Assembly: GCA_963803495.1 (NCBI GenBank)
Contig: CAWDMP010000002.1
Span: forward strand, 744,001-808,000
Length of the DNA stretch: 64,000 bases
Direction of reading: 5' to 3'
Origin: Persicitalea sp963803495
GTDB lineage: Bacteria > Bacteroidota > Bacteroidia > Cytophagales > Spirosomataceae
In this document: positions 54,289 to 64,000 of the stretch, piece by piece
Layout of the letters: each line of letters begins with the position of its first letter
Position numbering within the stretch: position 1 is the first letter of the stretch
Program-made: the position numbers and the translations under genes
The notes under the pieces: generated by a model
Databases searched by the model: none
Seen by the model: the letters and a program-made list of their open reading frames with translations, nothing else
Told to the model about the DNA's origin: nothing

Positions 54289-54612
54289 CTATTTTGAACT
54301 TTCCTGACTTTTCTGATAACTCTCTTTCAGGTTTTCAGCTTCTTCCACCGGGTCGTCCTGCCTGATGTCCATGTCTTCGTCGGCCAAGTGCAATGATGCC
54401 GATTCCTTGCCCTGAGCCGGATTGGTACTGTACCCTTCGTCAGGCTCTTTGTCTTCCAGGGGTACTTCAGGCTCGTATCGCCCGGTACCCTGCGAAGTAG
54501 GCAGGTACTTGTCAGGATCGTAGGTTTTGGGCTCCTTGTTTTTCTTCTCGTACTCGACGTGCGCCAGCGTTTCATCCTGCGGCTTCTTCACGTCTTCTTT
54601 TTTATTATCCAT
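54289..54612 (-). CDS. Small acidic protein, unknown (upstream partner)
   Basis: A 107-residue hydrophilic protein rich in Glu, Asp and Lys with no membrane or signal region, e.g. KKNKEPKTYDPDKYLPTS and EDMDIRQDDPVEEAENLKES. Probably intrinsically disordered. No family recognised, and no clear sequence identity with the downstream gene of equal length despite similar composition. The upstream 227 bases before infB hold a bidirectional terminator (54734-54765). Confidence 0.6.
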   Translation of the reverse strand: MDNKKEDVKKPQDETLAHVEYEKKNKEPKTYDPDKYLPTSQGTGRYEPEVPLEDKEPDEGYSTNPAQGKESASLHLADEDMDIRQDDPVEEAENLKESYQKSQESSK

Positions 54613-54733
54613 GATCTTGCGGTTTTACTTTGAGTAAACAGTTATTCAAAAAACTATGCCTTCGGCAAAAGGTTTCGGAAAAAGCACATCTCCATATTTT
54701 AAGCAGATCTGCCGAGGTACCCAACACCAACAA

Positions 54734-54765
54734 AAAAATAGCAGACCTGACGGTCTGCTATTTTT
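54734..54765. terminator. Terminator downstream of infB
   Basis: Perfect 14-base arms (54734-54747, 54752-54765) around a TGAC loop, with an A-run before the left arm and a T-run in the right arm. Read on the minus strand it ends the infB transcript, 75 bases past the stop. Confidence 0.88.
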
Positions 54766-54839
54766 AGCTCTGTTTCCAGCGAACGTACAAAGGCGAGTTT
54801 TCAACTCTCCACTTTCAACCGCACGGGCGGCCCCGTAAA

Positions 54840-57811
54840 TTACAATGTCCGCTTCACTTCACGAAGCTCGAAGCTCTCGATGATGTCATCGGGTTCGATG
54901 TCGTTGAAGTTCTTGATGTTCAAGCCACACTCGTAGCCCTGACGCACTTCGTTGACATCATCCTTAAAACGTTTCAGCGAGTCGATCTCGCCGGTGTGAA
55001 TCACGATGCCGTCGCGAATGATCCTGATCTTGTTGTTTCGCTTCACGAAGCCATCCGTCACATAACATCCGGCAATGGTACCGATGCGGCTGATCTTGAA
55101 TATCTCGCGAATCTGGATGTTTCCGGTCACGATTTCCTCTACCGTCGGGGCCAACATGCCCGTCATGGCATCCTTGATTTCGTCGATGGCCTGGTAGATT
55201 ACCGAGTAGTGGCGGATTTCGATCTGCTCTTGCTCAGCCATGCGCTTGGCGCTTGGCGAAGGCCGCACCTGGAAGCCCACGATGATAGCATCCGATGCGA
55301 TCGCCAGGTTGACGTCCGATTCCGAGATCTGACCCACCGCTTTGTGAATGGTGTTGATCTGAATTTCGTCAGTCGAAAGTTGCAGCAGCGAATCCGAAAG
55401 AGCTTCTACCGAACCGTCCACGTCGCCTTTCACGATCAGGTTGAGTTCTTTGAAGGAACCGATCGCCTTACGACGGCCAATCTCTTCGAGCGTGATGTGC
55501 TTGCGAGAGCGGATCGTCTGCTCACGCAGGATTTGCTCACGCTTGTTGGCCAGTTCGCGGGCGTCGCGCTCCTGTTCCATCACGTTGAATTTATCGCCTG
55601 ATTGCGGCGCACCGTTCAAACCCAGTACCTGCACAGGCTTGGAGGGCCCGGCATTCTTGACTTTTTTACCCAGGTAGTCGGTCATCGCTTTCACGCGACC
55701 GTGGTGGGCACCGGCCAGAATAATATCGCCGACTTTCAAGGTACCTCCTTGTACCAGGATCGTCGTCACGTAGCCTCGGCCCTTGTCGAGCGATGCTTCC
55801 ACAACGGTACCGATCGCCTTGCGGTCGGGATTGGCTTTCAATTCCAGCAGTTCGGCTTCAAGCAGTACTTTTTCGAGCAAATCGTCGATACCGCTACCCG
55901 ACTTGGATGAGATTTCCTGGGACTGGTACTTTCCACCCCAATCTTCCACCAGGTAGTTCATACCCGAGAGTTCCTCACGTATTTTCTCGGTATTAGCGCC
56001 TGGCTTGTCTATTTTGCTAAACGCAAAAACGATCGGGACCCCCGCCACCTGGGCGTGGTTAATGGCTTCACGCGTTTGGGGCATCACGCTATCGTCGGCC
56101 GCAATCACCACGATGACCACATCGGTCACCTTGGCACCACGGGCTCGCATGGCGGTAAATGCTTCGTGACCCGGGGTATCCAGGAACGTAACCTGCTTGC
56201 CGGTTTTGGTTTTGACGCTATACGCCCCGATGTGCTGGGTAATACCGCCCGCCTCGCCGCTGGCGACGTTGGCTTCGCGGATGTAATCGAGCAGCGAGGT
56301 CTTACCGTGGTCGACGTGTCCCATGATCGTAACGATCGGGGCGCGGTCCACGAGGTCTTCGGGTGCGTCGACCTCTTCGGCTACCTCGTTTTGAATCTCT
56401 TCTTCGGCGGAAATGAATTCTACCTCAAAACCGAATTCATCGGCGATAAACGTAATGGCTTCGGCGTCGATCCGCTGGTTGATGGACACGAACATACCCA
56501 TACTCAGACAGACGGAAATGACTTCCTGCACACTCACATCCATAAGCGAAGCGAGCTCGTTGGCCGAGATGTACTCGGTCACGCGCAAGACCTTGGTTTC
56601 TTCCTGATCGAAGTTAGGGTCGTTCTGGTCGTTGCGGTCGCGGCGGCGCTTGCTGCCTCCCCGGGTTCCGCGGGTAGAAGTGGTACCCCCACCCATGCGG
56701 GCCATCGTCGCTTTGATGTTGTCAGCAACCTCCTTATCGGATACTTCCTCACGACGCCCTCCCCGGCGGTTGGAGCGGGTACCCGTGCTCCGGCTACTCG
56801 CAGTAGAAGGGGATGCCGTGGTACCTGTGTCTTTGTTGCGCGGCACCGGCGTACCGGTAGCAGCGGCGGTTTTGCCATCGGCGGTACCCTCGCGAATACG
56901 CTTACGCTTGCGGCGGCGTTTCTTATCACCTGAGGCATCGCTCGAAGCGACGGGGTCTTTCTTGCGTCCCCGCTCGGAAGGCAGCTCGATTTTACCCACC
57001 ACTTTGAGGCCCCGCAGCTGCGTTCCCTTGGCTTCGATAACCGCCGCGGAATCCGCCTGCTCTTCGCCGTCGGCCTCCGACTCAGCCGTCTTTTCGGGCT
57101 CAGTGGATGCAGATGCAGCGGGTGCTGCTGCTTCCTCGGCTTTAGGCAGCTCAGCCGCCGGTAGGTCTCGGTTCGGGAGCCTTGGCTTCCACTCGGCGCG
57201 GGCGCGGTCGGTGACTTCCGTCTTCTGCTCGACCTCAGGTTCGGCGTCGGGACCGCTACTTCCTCAGGCTGTGGCTCAGGCGCTTTTTCGGCGACTACGA
57301 CGGGAGCAGGCTCCGGTTTCGGAGCCGCAGGTACCTCCGCAGGAGGTGGCGGGGCCGGGGCTGCTACGGGCTCGGGGGCCGCCTTGGCAACCGGCGCTGC
57401 GGGCTTTTTGCGGCTGTCGAGGTCGATCTTGCCCACCACCTTGATGCCGGGCAAACGAGCCTCTGTCGTCATAGGTTCGGGAGCCAAGGGCTTTGCCTCA
57501 GGCTTCTCAGGCTCTGGCTCGGCGGGCTTGGATTCGGAAGTCCTGAAATACAGTACCTCACCGTCGCCGGCAGCGGGCTGCTTTGTTTCGGGCTCGGAAG
57601 GGGCCACTGGTTTCGACGGCCTGCCCGAGTTCCGTAATCCATCCGAATCAAAATTCTTGGCCAGAAAATCGATCTGGGCCGCATCAATTTTGGTGTTCGG
57701 ACTGGATTCCACCTCGAAGCCATTACCAGAAAGACTTTCCACGATCGTAGATATACCTACGTTCAGGATTCTGGCCACTTGGCTAAGGCGCATCATTTTA
57801 ACTTCTGCCAT
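54840..57811 (-). CDS. infB: Translation initiation factor IF-2 (one frame break in N-terminal linker)
   Basis: About 990 residues when joined. N-terminal IF2-N domain (MAEVKMMRLSQVARILNVG), a long Ala/Pro/Glu linker with repeated KVVGKI(D/E)L motifs, a basic patch, then the GTPase domain with GHVDHGKTSLLDYIREA (G1), DTPGHEAF (G3) and FSKIDKPG (G4, Ser instead of the usual Asn), and IF2 domains II-IV to the end. The frame breaks at about 57246-57262, where one missing base separates VAVP from PDAEPEVEQ; both frames continue as linker-type coding sequence. Because IF-2 is essential, this is almost certainly a sequence error. Last gene of rimP-nusA-infB, 129 bases after nusA. Confidence 0.93.
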
Positions 57812-57940
57812 ATTGAGCAATTAACAAAAAAAATCTTGGGTATTGGGTACTATATATTGCATTCTAAACAACAAACGGTCAGTTTGGAGAGCAGCAAGCT
57901 ACCTCCGGCCCGGTCATAACTCCGGCCGACCCGCGCTTTT

Positions 57941-59182
57941 TCAATCAAATTCCTGGCGCAGTACCCCGATCACTTCCTCGATGGTACCTTCTTCCAAGTC
58001 AGTGCGACGCACCAGTTCTTCCATGCTCAGCGCCAGCACACTCTTGGCGGTATCCAGTCCGATGCGCCGAAACTCATCGATGATCCACTTTTCAATTTCG
58101 TCATCGAATTCCGACAGGTCTACGTCTTCTTCGGTCATTTCTTCGGCGTCGCGGAAGACGTCGATTTCCATGCCGACCAGCTTACCGGCCAACTTGATAT
58201 TCTGCCCACCGCGGCCGATGGCCAACGATACCTGATCAGGTTTCAGAAATACCGAGACGCGCTTGGCGTCGTGGTCGATCTGCACCGAGCTGATCTTGGC
58301 CGGACTCAGCGAACGGCTGATGAGCAGTTCGAGATTTTCGGTGTAGTTGATTACGTCTATGTTCTCGTTGCCCAGTTCGCGCACGATCGAGTGAATTCGC
58401 GACCCCTTCATGCCCACACAGGCCCCGACGGGGTCGATGCGATCGTCATAAGACTCGACGGCTACCTTGGCACGGTCGCCGGGCTCGCGCACGATGCGGC
58501 GTACCGAGATTATTCCATCGTAGATTTCGGGAATCTCGATTTCAAACAGTCTTTCGAGGAACATGGCCGAAGTCCGTGAAAGCGTGATACGAGGCGTACC
58601 GTTGTTCATCTCGACTTTATGGATCACAGCCTTGACGCTCTCTCCCTTGCGAAAACGGTCCTTGGGGATTTGCTCCTGCCGGGGCATCGACAGTTCGTTG
58701 CCTTCGTTGTCAAGAATAATGAGTTCGTGGCGCAGGGTTTGGTACACCTCTCCCGTAATGAGCTCACCTACCTGATCCTTGTATTTCTCGTAGAGTAATT
58801 CTTTTTCGAGATCCTTGATCTTTTGGATCAGGGTCTGCCGCGCGGTTTGCACCAAACGACGACCGAAATCGACCAGCTTGATCTCGTCGGCTACCTCCTC
58901 CCCTACTTCAAAGTCTTCTTCGATTTTCTTGGCTTCGGCCAAGGGGATTTTGTCATAATCCCAAATGTCTTCCGAGTCGTCGTCGACGATCTCGCGCGTC
59001 CGCCACATCTCCAGGTCCCCGTTTTCGGGGTTGATGATGACGTCGAAGTTGTCATCGGTGCCGTATTTCTTGCGAATCATCGTTCGGAAGACCTCTTCCA
59101 GGATGCTGATCATCGTGGGGCGGTCGATGCTTTTCGAGCTCGCAAAATCAGCGAATGATTCTATTAAAATGTTGCTATCCAT
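57941..59182 (-). CDS. nusA: Transcription termination/antitermination factor NusA
   Basis: A 413-residue protein: N-terminal RNA-polymerase-binding domain (residues about 1-130), S1 domain, two KH domains (VGACVGMKGSRI, RIHSIVRELGNENID; and SLAIGRGGQNIKLAGKL), and a short C-terminal region with GLDTAKSVLALSMEELVRRTDLEE, a helix-hairpin-helix-like element. The long E. coli acidic repeats are absent, as usual outside Gammaproteobacteria. ATG start at 59182 (MDSNILIESF); the frame opens 14 codons earlier. Middle gene of the conserved rimP-nusA-infB operon, 113 bases after rimP. Confidence 0.95.
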   Translation of the reverse strand: MDSNILIESFADFASSKSIDRPTMISILEEVFRTMIRKKYGTDDNFDVIINPENGDLEMWRTREIVDDDSEDIWDYDKIPLAEAKKIEEDFEVGEEVADEIKLVDFGRRLVQTARQTLIQKIKDLEKELLYEKYKDQVGELITGEVYQTLRHELIILDNEGNELSMPRQEQIPKDRFRKGESVKAVIHKVEMNNGTPRITLSRTSAMFLERLFEIEIPEIYDGIISVRRIVREPGDRAKVAVESYDDRIDPVGACVGMKGSRIHSIVRELGNENIDVINYTENLELLISRSLSPAKISSVQIDHDAKRVSVFLKPDQVSLAIGRGGQNIKLAGKLVGMEIDVFRDAEEMTEEDVDLSEFDDEIEKWIIDEFRRIGLDTAKSVLALSMEELVRRTDLEEGTIEEVIGVLRQEFD

Positions 59183-59295
59183 AAAAGGAATGGAGAATGG
59201 ATAATAAATTGTTGATAATGACAAAAATGGTACTGTGCAAACTACGTTCGCGATATTGCTTCAAAGCGGCGTTTTTTTACCCACCGGGCCTCGCC

Positions 59296-59778
59296 TCACT
59301 TGAACGAAACCTGAACGACCGCTTTGGTGATGGCATCGAGCGGTACCTCAGGCTTGAGGGTAGCTTCGTCCACCGGTACTTTACTTTTCTTTTTCGGAGT
59401 TGGTAGCTGTAATACGATACTGTTTTCTTTGGCTTCCAGCAGGGTACCTGTCAACGTTTCGCCCGTTTTCAGCACTGCTTTGATGGTACGTCCGACGTTC
59501 TTTTGGTACTGCCGGATCAGCTTCAAGGGCTGGTCGAGCCCCGGCGACGATACTTCCAGCGTGTACGGGTTGTCGCCCGCGTCGGCCGCTTCCAGGTCCT
59601 CCCCGAGGGCGCGGCTGATGTCGGCGCACTCCTGAATCGTGATCCCCTCGTCGCTGTCCAGTAGAATCATGACTTTCTGGCCCGATCGGGACGCCTGTAC
59701 CTTGAGGTCGACGACAAAGTATTTGCCGACTTCGAGGTGAGGTTCTAGGAAAGTTTCCACTTGCTCTTTTAGCGCCAT
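59296..59778 (-). CDS. rimP: Ribosome maturation factor RimP
   Basis: A 160-residue protein needed for 30S assembly. N-terminal alpha/beta domain (VGKYFVVDLKVQ, DSDEGITIQECADISRALGEDLE), the conserved PYTLEVSSPGLDQPL (L-E-V-S-S-P-G signature) and a C-terminal Sm-like domain (KAVLKTGETLTGTLLEAKEN). Length matches RimP. The start at MALKEQV (59778) is preceded by a promoter at 59841-59872. First gene of the operon with nusA and infB; the order is the common bacterial arrangement. Confidence 0.93.
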   Translation of the reverse strand: MALKEQVETFLEPHLEVGKYFVVDLKVQASRSGQKVMILLDSDEGITIQECADISRALGEDLEAADAGDNPYTLEVSSPGLDQPLKLIRQYQKNVGRTIKAVLKTGETLTGTLLEAKENSIVLQLPTPKKKSKVPVDEATLKPEVPLDAITKAVVQVSFK

Positions 59779-59840
59779 ACTGCAAAAAAAAAGAGGATGA
59801 CACATCCCCTCAACCTTACTATTGAACCGAAATTATGCCG

Positions 59841-59872
59841 CAAAGATACTACTATTTTGCTATTTCCACAAA
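59841..59872 (-). promoter_or_regulatory. Promoter of the rimP-nusA-infB operon
   Basis: Minus strand: TTTG at 59869-59872, a 20-base spacer and TATCTTTG at 59841-59848, a perfect match to the Bacteroidota consensus TTTG-N19-21-TAnnTTTG. Transcription would start near 59834, about 55 bases before the rimP ATG. Confidence 0.7.
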
Positions 59873-59908
59873 CACTACCCGTTACCCTTTTTATTGGTTC
59901 GGAACGCT

Positions 59909-59916
59909 TAGTTTTG
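59909..59916 (+). promoter_or_regulatory. Candidate -7 element for the 59939 gene
   Basis: TAGTTTTG fits TAnnTTTG and lies 22 bases before the ATG; a T-rich -33-like stretch at 59888-59892 is closer than ideal. It would form a divergent promoter pair with rimP. Confidence 0.35.
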
Positions 59917-59938
59917 TGGTTTCAATTTCCTTTGGTCT

Positions 59939-61033
59939 ATGCGTTTGGTTTCGGGTCTGCTTTGGTTCTTTTACAAAATGTTGGTGGCCGTCACCTTTGT
60001 GGTTTACGTGCTCACCTACTGGACCCCCAGCGCGCACTGGCTGGCGGGTTTCCTGATGATGTCGCTGCCGCTGCTGCTAGCCGTGCACCTGGGCTTTCTG
60101 CTGTTTTGGGGGCTTGCCGCTCCCCGCCGGGCGCTGCTGCCACTGTTAGTACTGGTCGCTTCGTTTCCGTTTTGGGCCCGTACCGTGCAATTGGGTCTTC
60201 CCCAAAGGGACGCCGTCCCCGACATTGGCCCCGAGAATACCCTGGAAGTACTGACCTACAATGCGTACAAATTCAATATGTTCGCCTTTCACTCCAAAGA
60301 GGATACGGTCACGATTGTGGCCACGCGGCGGTGGCTCACCGAGCAGCACGCCGATGTGCTGTGTTTTCAGGAGTTTTATCACTACGACCACACCCCTGAG
60401 CTCGACTTCCGCGGCTTGCTCCGAAAGGCCGGGTACCGCTACCAGGCTTTCATAAAAAACGATCATCAGGGCGACTCGCCCTACCGCATGGGCGCGGCGG
60501 TTTTTTCCAGGTACCCCATCGTGGCGCGGCGCGACACGGCTTTTTCCAGTCAAAACGGTATGGTGCAGGTCGATATCGCCTGGCGTAAGTCCATCGTTCG
60601 GGTGATCGACGTCCACCTCTTTTCCATGACGCTGAGTCTCTACGAAATGGCGGCCCAACGGCAGTACGATGGCCTGAAACGCGAAACAGAAACTACCTTC
60701 CGCCGCATGCGGCGCGGATTCGATCAGCGTGGCCAACAAATTAAGCTACTTGAAAGCTGGATTGCTGATTCGCCCCATCCGGTGATCGTGTGTGGTGATT
60801 TCAATGAGATACCTTACAGCTATTCCTACGGACAACTCAGGAAACGACTTGCCAACGCTTTCGAGGAAGGCGGACAAGGCTTCGGCTTCACCTACCGCTA
60901 TCTGCCGTACTTCATCAGAATCGACAATCAGTTTTATGATAAAGAGAAGTTGCAGCTCACCGGGTTCAGGACGATGGACGAGATCAAGTACTCGGACCAC
61001 TATCCGCTGATAGGACGGTATGTGTTGAAGTAG
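59939..61033 (+). CDS. Membrane-anchored endonuclease/exonuclease/phosphatase (EEP) family protein
   Basis: A 364-residue protein: three N-terminal membrane helices (about 1-90), then an EEP catalytic domain with CFQEFYHYD (Glu), VIDVHLFSMTLSLYE, CGDFNEIPYSYSYGQL (Asp/Asn) and SDHYPLIGRYV (Asp-His) at the C-terminus. Same layout as 18323-19420 but without the charged C-terminal tail, and not close in sequence. The catalytic part is probably periplasmic; the phosphodiester substrate is unknown. Divergent from rimP; convergent with DUF5690, whose stop is 9 bases away. Confidence 0.85.
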   Translation: MRLVSGLLWFFYKMLVAVTFVVYVLTYWTPSAHWLAGFLMMSLPLLLAVHLGFLLFWGLAAPRRALLPLLVLVASFPFWARTVQLGLPQRDAVPDIGPENTLEVLTYNAYKFNMFAFHSKEDTVTIVATRRWLTEQHADVLCFQEFYHYDHTPELDFRGLLRKAGYRYQAFIKNDHQGDSPYRMGAAVFSRYPIVARRDTAFSSQNGMVQVDIAWRKSIVRVIDVHLFSMTLSLYEMAAQRQYDGLKRETETTFRRMRRGFDQRGQQIKLLESWIADSPHPVIVCGDFNEIPYSYSYGQLRKRLANAFEEGGQGFGFTYRYLPYFIRIDNQFYDKEKLQLTGFRTMDEIKYSDHYPLIGRYVLK

Positions 61034-61041
61034 TACAGTGC

Positions 61042-62409
61042 TTAATCCGGCATTATCTTTTCCGTCCTGGAAACTCCCGCCTGGTATTTCTTGCGAAAGG
61101 ACGCGTACGATAGTACCGTCAACAGGATATACGCCACGCTCAGCCCGTAGCAGCCGTAGACGAAAAACTCCTGAAAACTCAGCTCCGCCTGACCAAAATT
61201 CTTGTACAGCAGCACCGCCACGCTGCCCAGGTACCCGTACCAGTCGGCTAGTGTCACGATGAAACCGACCGTACTGACGTACCTGAACGTGGCGACCAGC
61301 CGCTCGAAGTACAGCCCGTTGCAGGGCACGTAGGCCATGTACATGCCCAGGCCCGTGAGCATAAACCACGCGCTGGCCGACAGGGTACCCCATTGATACA
61401 GCCAGGTACTTAGCCCGACCACGATCGCCCCGGCGATCATCAGGATATTGATCAGCGTGAACGCCCGGAAGTGGTCATCGACCCAGCGCAGGCCAGCCAT
61501 CAGCCCCAAAATAATCAGCGCGATGGCGGTTTCGGTTTGGGCAAAGATCGTCGGATTACCCCTGACGGTACCTTGCAGAATTTCGGGCGCGAAATTGTCG
61601 CGAAAATCGCGGAAGGCGGATAGGATCACGTAGGAAACGATCAGCAATGCAAGGCCCGTCGGGAAGGTACGCAGGAAGTTCCGGCGGTCACGGCGGTTCA
61701 TCGGCAAGCGCTCGGTGCGCAGCCGCTTGTCTTCTTCGGAGGGCGCGGGCAACCGGCTCAGCCCCCATACCGAAATGAACAGTGGTAGCACAAAAACAAG
61801 GCCCGTGATGAAGGGGGCCCAAATTTCGCTCACGCCACCTTGTTGCATCAGCAGCAGGGCCACCGTTTTGACCAGCCCTGACGCAAAAATGAAGGAAGCC
61901 GTGAGCGCGGCGACCAGGATCTCGGTTTGTTTGCGACCTTCCAGCATACTGAGTACCGTGCCGTACACCATACCCAGGGGCAAGCCATTCAGGAAAAGAA
62001 AGGCGATGTTGTAAGGCGCGGGTACCAGTCCGAATCCCAACAGTGCCAGTTCGGCGGACAGAATTAGCCCCAGCACGTACCACGGCCGCTGCTGCGGTTT
62101 CATTTCTGATACTACCTTGACGCCGATGCCCTTGGAAAGCGCGTAGCCCAGTACCTGCGCCGTGATGAGCCAGATCTTGTAGTCGACGCCCGCAAACGCG
62201 ATGCCCTCGAACTGCACCGCTGTAATGCCCTTGCGAAAGCCGAACATGCAGGTGTAGGTGCAAAAGGCGGCAGTGGCGCCGAGCGCGGTAGTCCAGGCTT
62301 CGGAGTTCTTTTTCAAAGGAGAAGGGGATGCTGGATCTTGGATACTGGACGTTGGACTATTCGGCAAAGCCCGGCTCGTACCAGGCAGCCCAAAATAAAG
62401 GCGACCCAC
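61042..62409 (-). CDS. DUF5690 family membrane protein (MFS-like)
   Basis: A 455-residue protein with about twelve hydrophobic helices, belonging to the Bacteroidota family DUF5690, which looks like a major-facilitator-type transporter: FGFRKGITAVQFEGI after the first helix, GYALSKGIGVKVVSEM, and LPLGMVYGTVLSMLEGRKQTE. Substrate unknown. The start is uncertain: the open frame begins with a GTG at 62409, but about 30 N-terminal residues are unlikely; an internal TTG near 62310 would start just before the conserved helix. Confidence 0.8.
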   Translation of the reverse strand: MGRLYFGLPGTSRALPNSPTSSIQDPASPSPLKKNSEAWTTALGATAAFCTYTCMFGFRKGITAVQFEGIAFAGVDYKIWLITAQVLGYALSKGIGVKVVSEMKPQQRPWYVLGLILSAELALLGFGLVPAPYNIAFLFLNGLPLGMVYGTVLSMLEGRKQTEILVAALTASFIFASGLVKTVALLLMQQGGVSEIWAPFITGLVFVLPLFISVWGLSRLPAPSEEDKRLRTERLPMNRRDRRNFLRTFPTGLALLIVSYVILSAFRDFRDNFAPEILQGTVRGNPTIFAQTETAIALIILGLMAGLRWVDDHFRAFTLINILMIAGAIVVGLSTWLYQWGTLSASAWFMLTGLGMYMAYVPCNGLYFERLVATFRYVSTVGFIVTLADWYGYLGSVAVLLYKNFGQAELSFQEFFVYGCYGLSVAYILLTVLSYASFRKKYQAGVSRTEKIMPD

Positions 62410-62423
62410 CAGGCCGCCTTATT
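62394..62423 (-). terminator. Possible terminator after sucC
   Basis: AATAAAGGCG (62394-62403) pairs with CGCCTTATT (62415-62423) with one bulged A, giving a short hairpin 30 bases past the sucC stop. The following minus-strand sequence has only a short T-run, so it is weak. Confidence 0.4.
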
Positions 62424-62451
62424 GTAAAAAAATCAAAGTCAAATCTAGAGA

Positions 62452-63675
<1,224 letters not shown>

Positions 63676-63821
63676 TTTTTTGGTTTAAAAGTTAAAGGTT
63701 TAAAGTTTAAGGTCGCTTGCTCGCTCAAACAGATTTGCTAGGATAAGTTCCTTGATAACAATTTGTTTTTGAGACACTTAACAACAGGCCGAAAGCCGAT
63801 CAATAAGAGCCGATCGCCTAA

Positions 63822-63845
63822 AACTAACTTTGTTTTGTTAGTTTC
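63822..63845 (+). promoter_or_regulatory. Inverted repeat over a -7-like element before the ABC ATPase gene
   Basis: AAACTAAC (63822-63829) and GTTAGTTT (63838-63845) are perfect 8-base arms around an 8-base spacer; TAACTTTG (63826-63833) within it fits TAnnTTTG. It may be an operator. No TTTG box at the expected distance. Confidence 0.4.
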
Positions 63846-63949
63846 ACGGCAAATTAGTGAATAATTCAAAACGAGGACAGGCCAAAAGTAGCTTTTGTGA
63901 CGCGTTCCCCAGCAGTTTAAACTCTAAACTTTCAACATTAAACTAAGAA

Positions 63950-64000
63950 ATGGCTCTTCTCACCGCTCAGGGAATCACGCGGCGCTATGGTGCGCTGCAA
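63950..64000 (+). CDS. ABC transporter ATP-binding protein (N-terminal fragment)
   Basis: Only 17 codons before the window ends: MALLTAQGITRRYGALQ. The pattern of a short strand, then I-T-R-R-Y-G and a hydrophobic residue is the usual start of an ABC ATPase before its Walker A motif. Which transporter it serves cannot be told. Confidence 0.55.
   Translation, partial: MALLTAQGITRRYGALQ

Noticed and set aside
57003..57811. A separate gene encoding an Ala/Pro-rich protein upstream of infB
   Set aside because: It begins with the IF2-N domain and the same linker type continues in the infB frame; this is one gene with a frame break.

Overview
The window comes from a moderately GC-rich (mid-50s percent) member of the Bacteroidota, most likely a Cytophagales bacterium of the Spirosomataceae/Cytophagaceae kind. 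Support: a CotH-family protein with a type IX secretion (T9SS) C-terminal sorting domain, a TonB-dependent receptor, BshA for bacillithiol, families largely confined to the phylum (DUF4834, DUF5690, DUF3667, DUF5009), many lipoproteins, and promoters of the TTTG-N20-TAnnTTTG type used by the phylum's primary sigma factor. It is ordinary chromosome: no prophage, insertion sequence, CRISPR array, tRNA or rRNA gene was seen.

Layout. 0-3.5 kb: a coupled pair of unknown membrane proteins with repeated histidine motifs (possibly metal handling) and an EF-hand lipoprotein. 3.6-8.7 kb: RidA-like protein, REP-like hairpins, tandem-SGNH esterase, outer-membrane protein with DUF1304, NmrA-like reductase, frame-broken membrane protein. 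8.8-13.4 kb: a probable operon of alpha/beta hydrolase, DoxX-like protein, NTF2-like lipoprotein, bestrophin channel and LCIB-type carbonic anhydrase, behind an AraC regulator. 13.4-18.2 kb: four enzymes with export signals (RidA, PQQ-type dehydrogenase with cytochrome c, amidohydrolase, SelA-fold PLP enzyme). 18.3-24.2 kb: EEP-family protein, Fic protein, TonB receptor, DM13 lipoprotein. 24.4-32.1 kb: frame-broken GH127 enzyme, membrane protein, SRPBCC protein, membrane MutS-like ATPase, GNAT, DUF4834, purN and a periplasmic protein. 32.3-43.5 kb: UbiA-type prenyltransferase, bshA, ndh, EamA transporter, hemA, a histidine kinase, LuxE-like enzyme, a sigma-54-type regulator without DNA-binding domain, FrnE-like oxidoreductase. 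43.6-53.9 kb: GMC oxidoreductase with its Tat-exported small subunit, CotH protein, DUF3667, FMN reductase, glyoxalase-fold protein, DUF5009, a second GMC oxidoreductase, a lipoprotein esterase. 53.9-64 kb: two small acidic proteins, the rimP-nusA-infB operon, a second EEP-family protein, DUF5690, sucC and the first codons of an ABC transporter ATPase.

The most interesting unit is the adjacent LCIB-type carbonic anhydrase and bestrophin pair. In green algae these two families act together in the CO2-concentrating mechanism; here they sit 17 bases apart in a bacterium. Other points of note are the exported PLP-enzyme/RidA cluster, the hyper-abundance of the palindrome RGTACY, and REP-like hairpins showing a compensatory base change.

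A caution: at least eight single-base frame breaks occur in 64 kb, including one in infB, which is essential. They are therefore more likely indel errors in the assembled sequence than real pseudogenes, and other gene ends in this window may also be affected.
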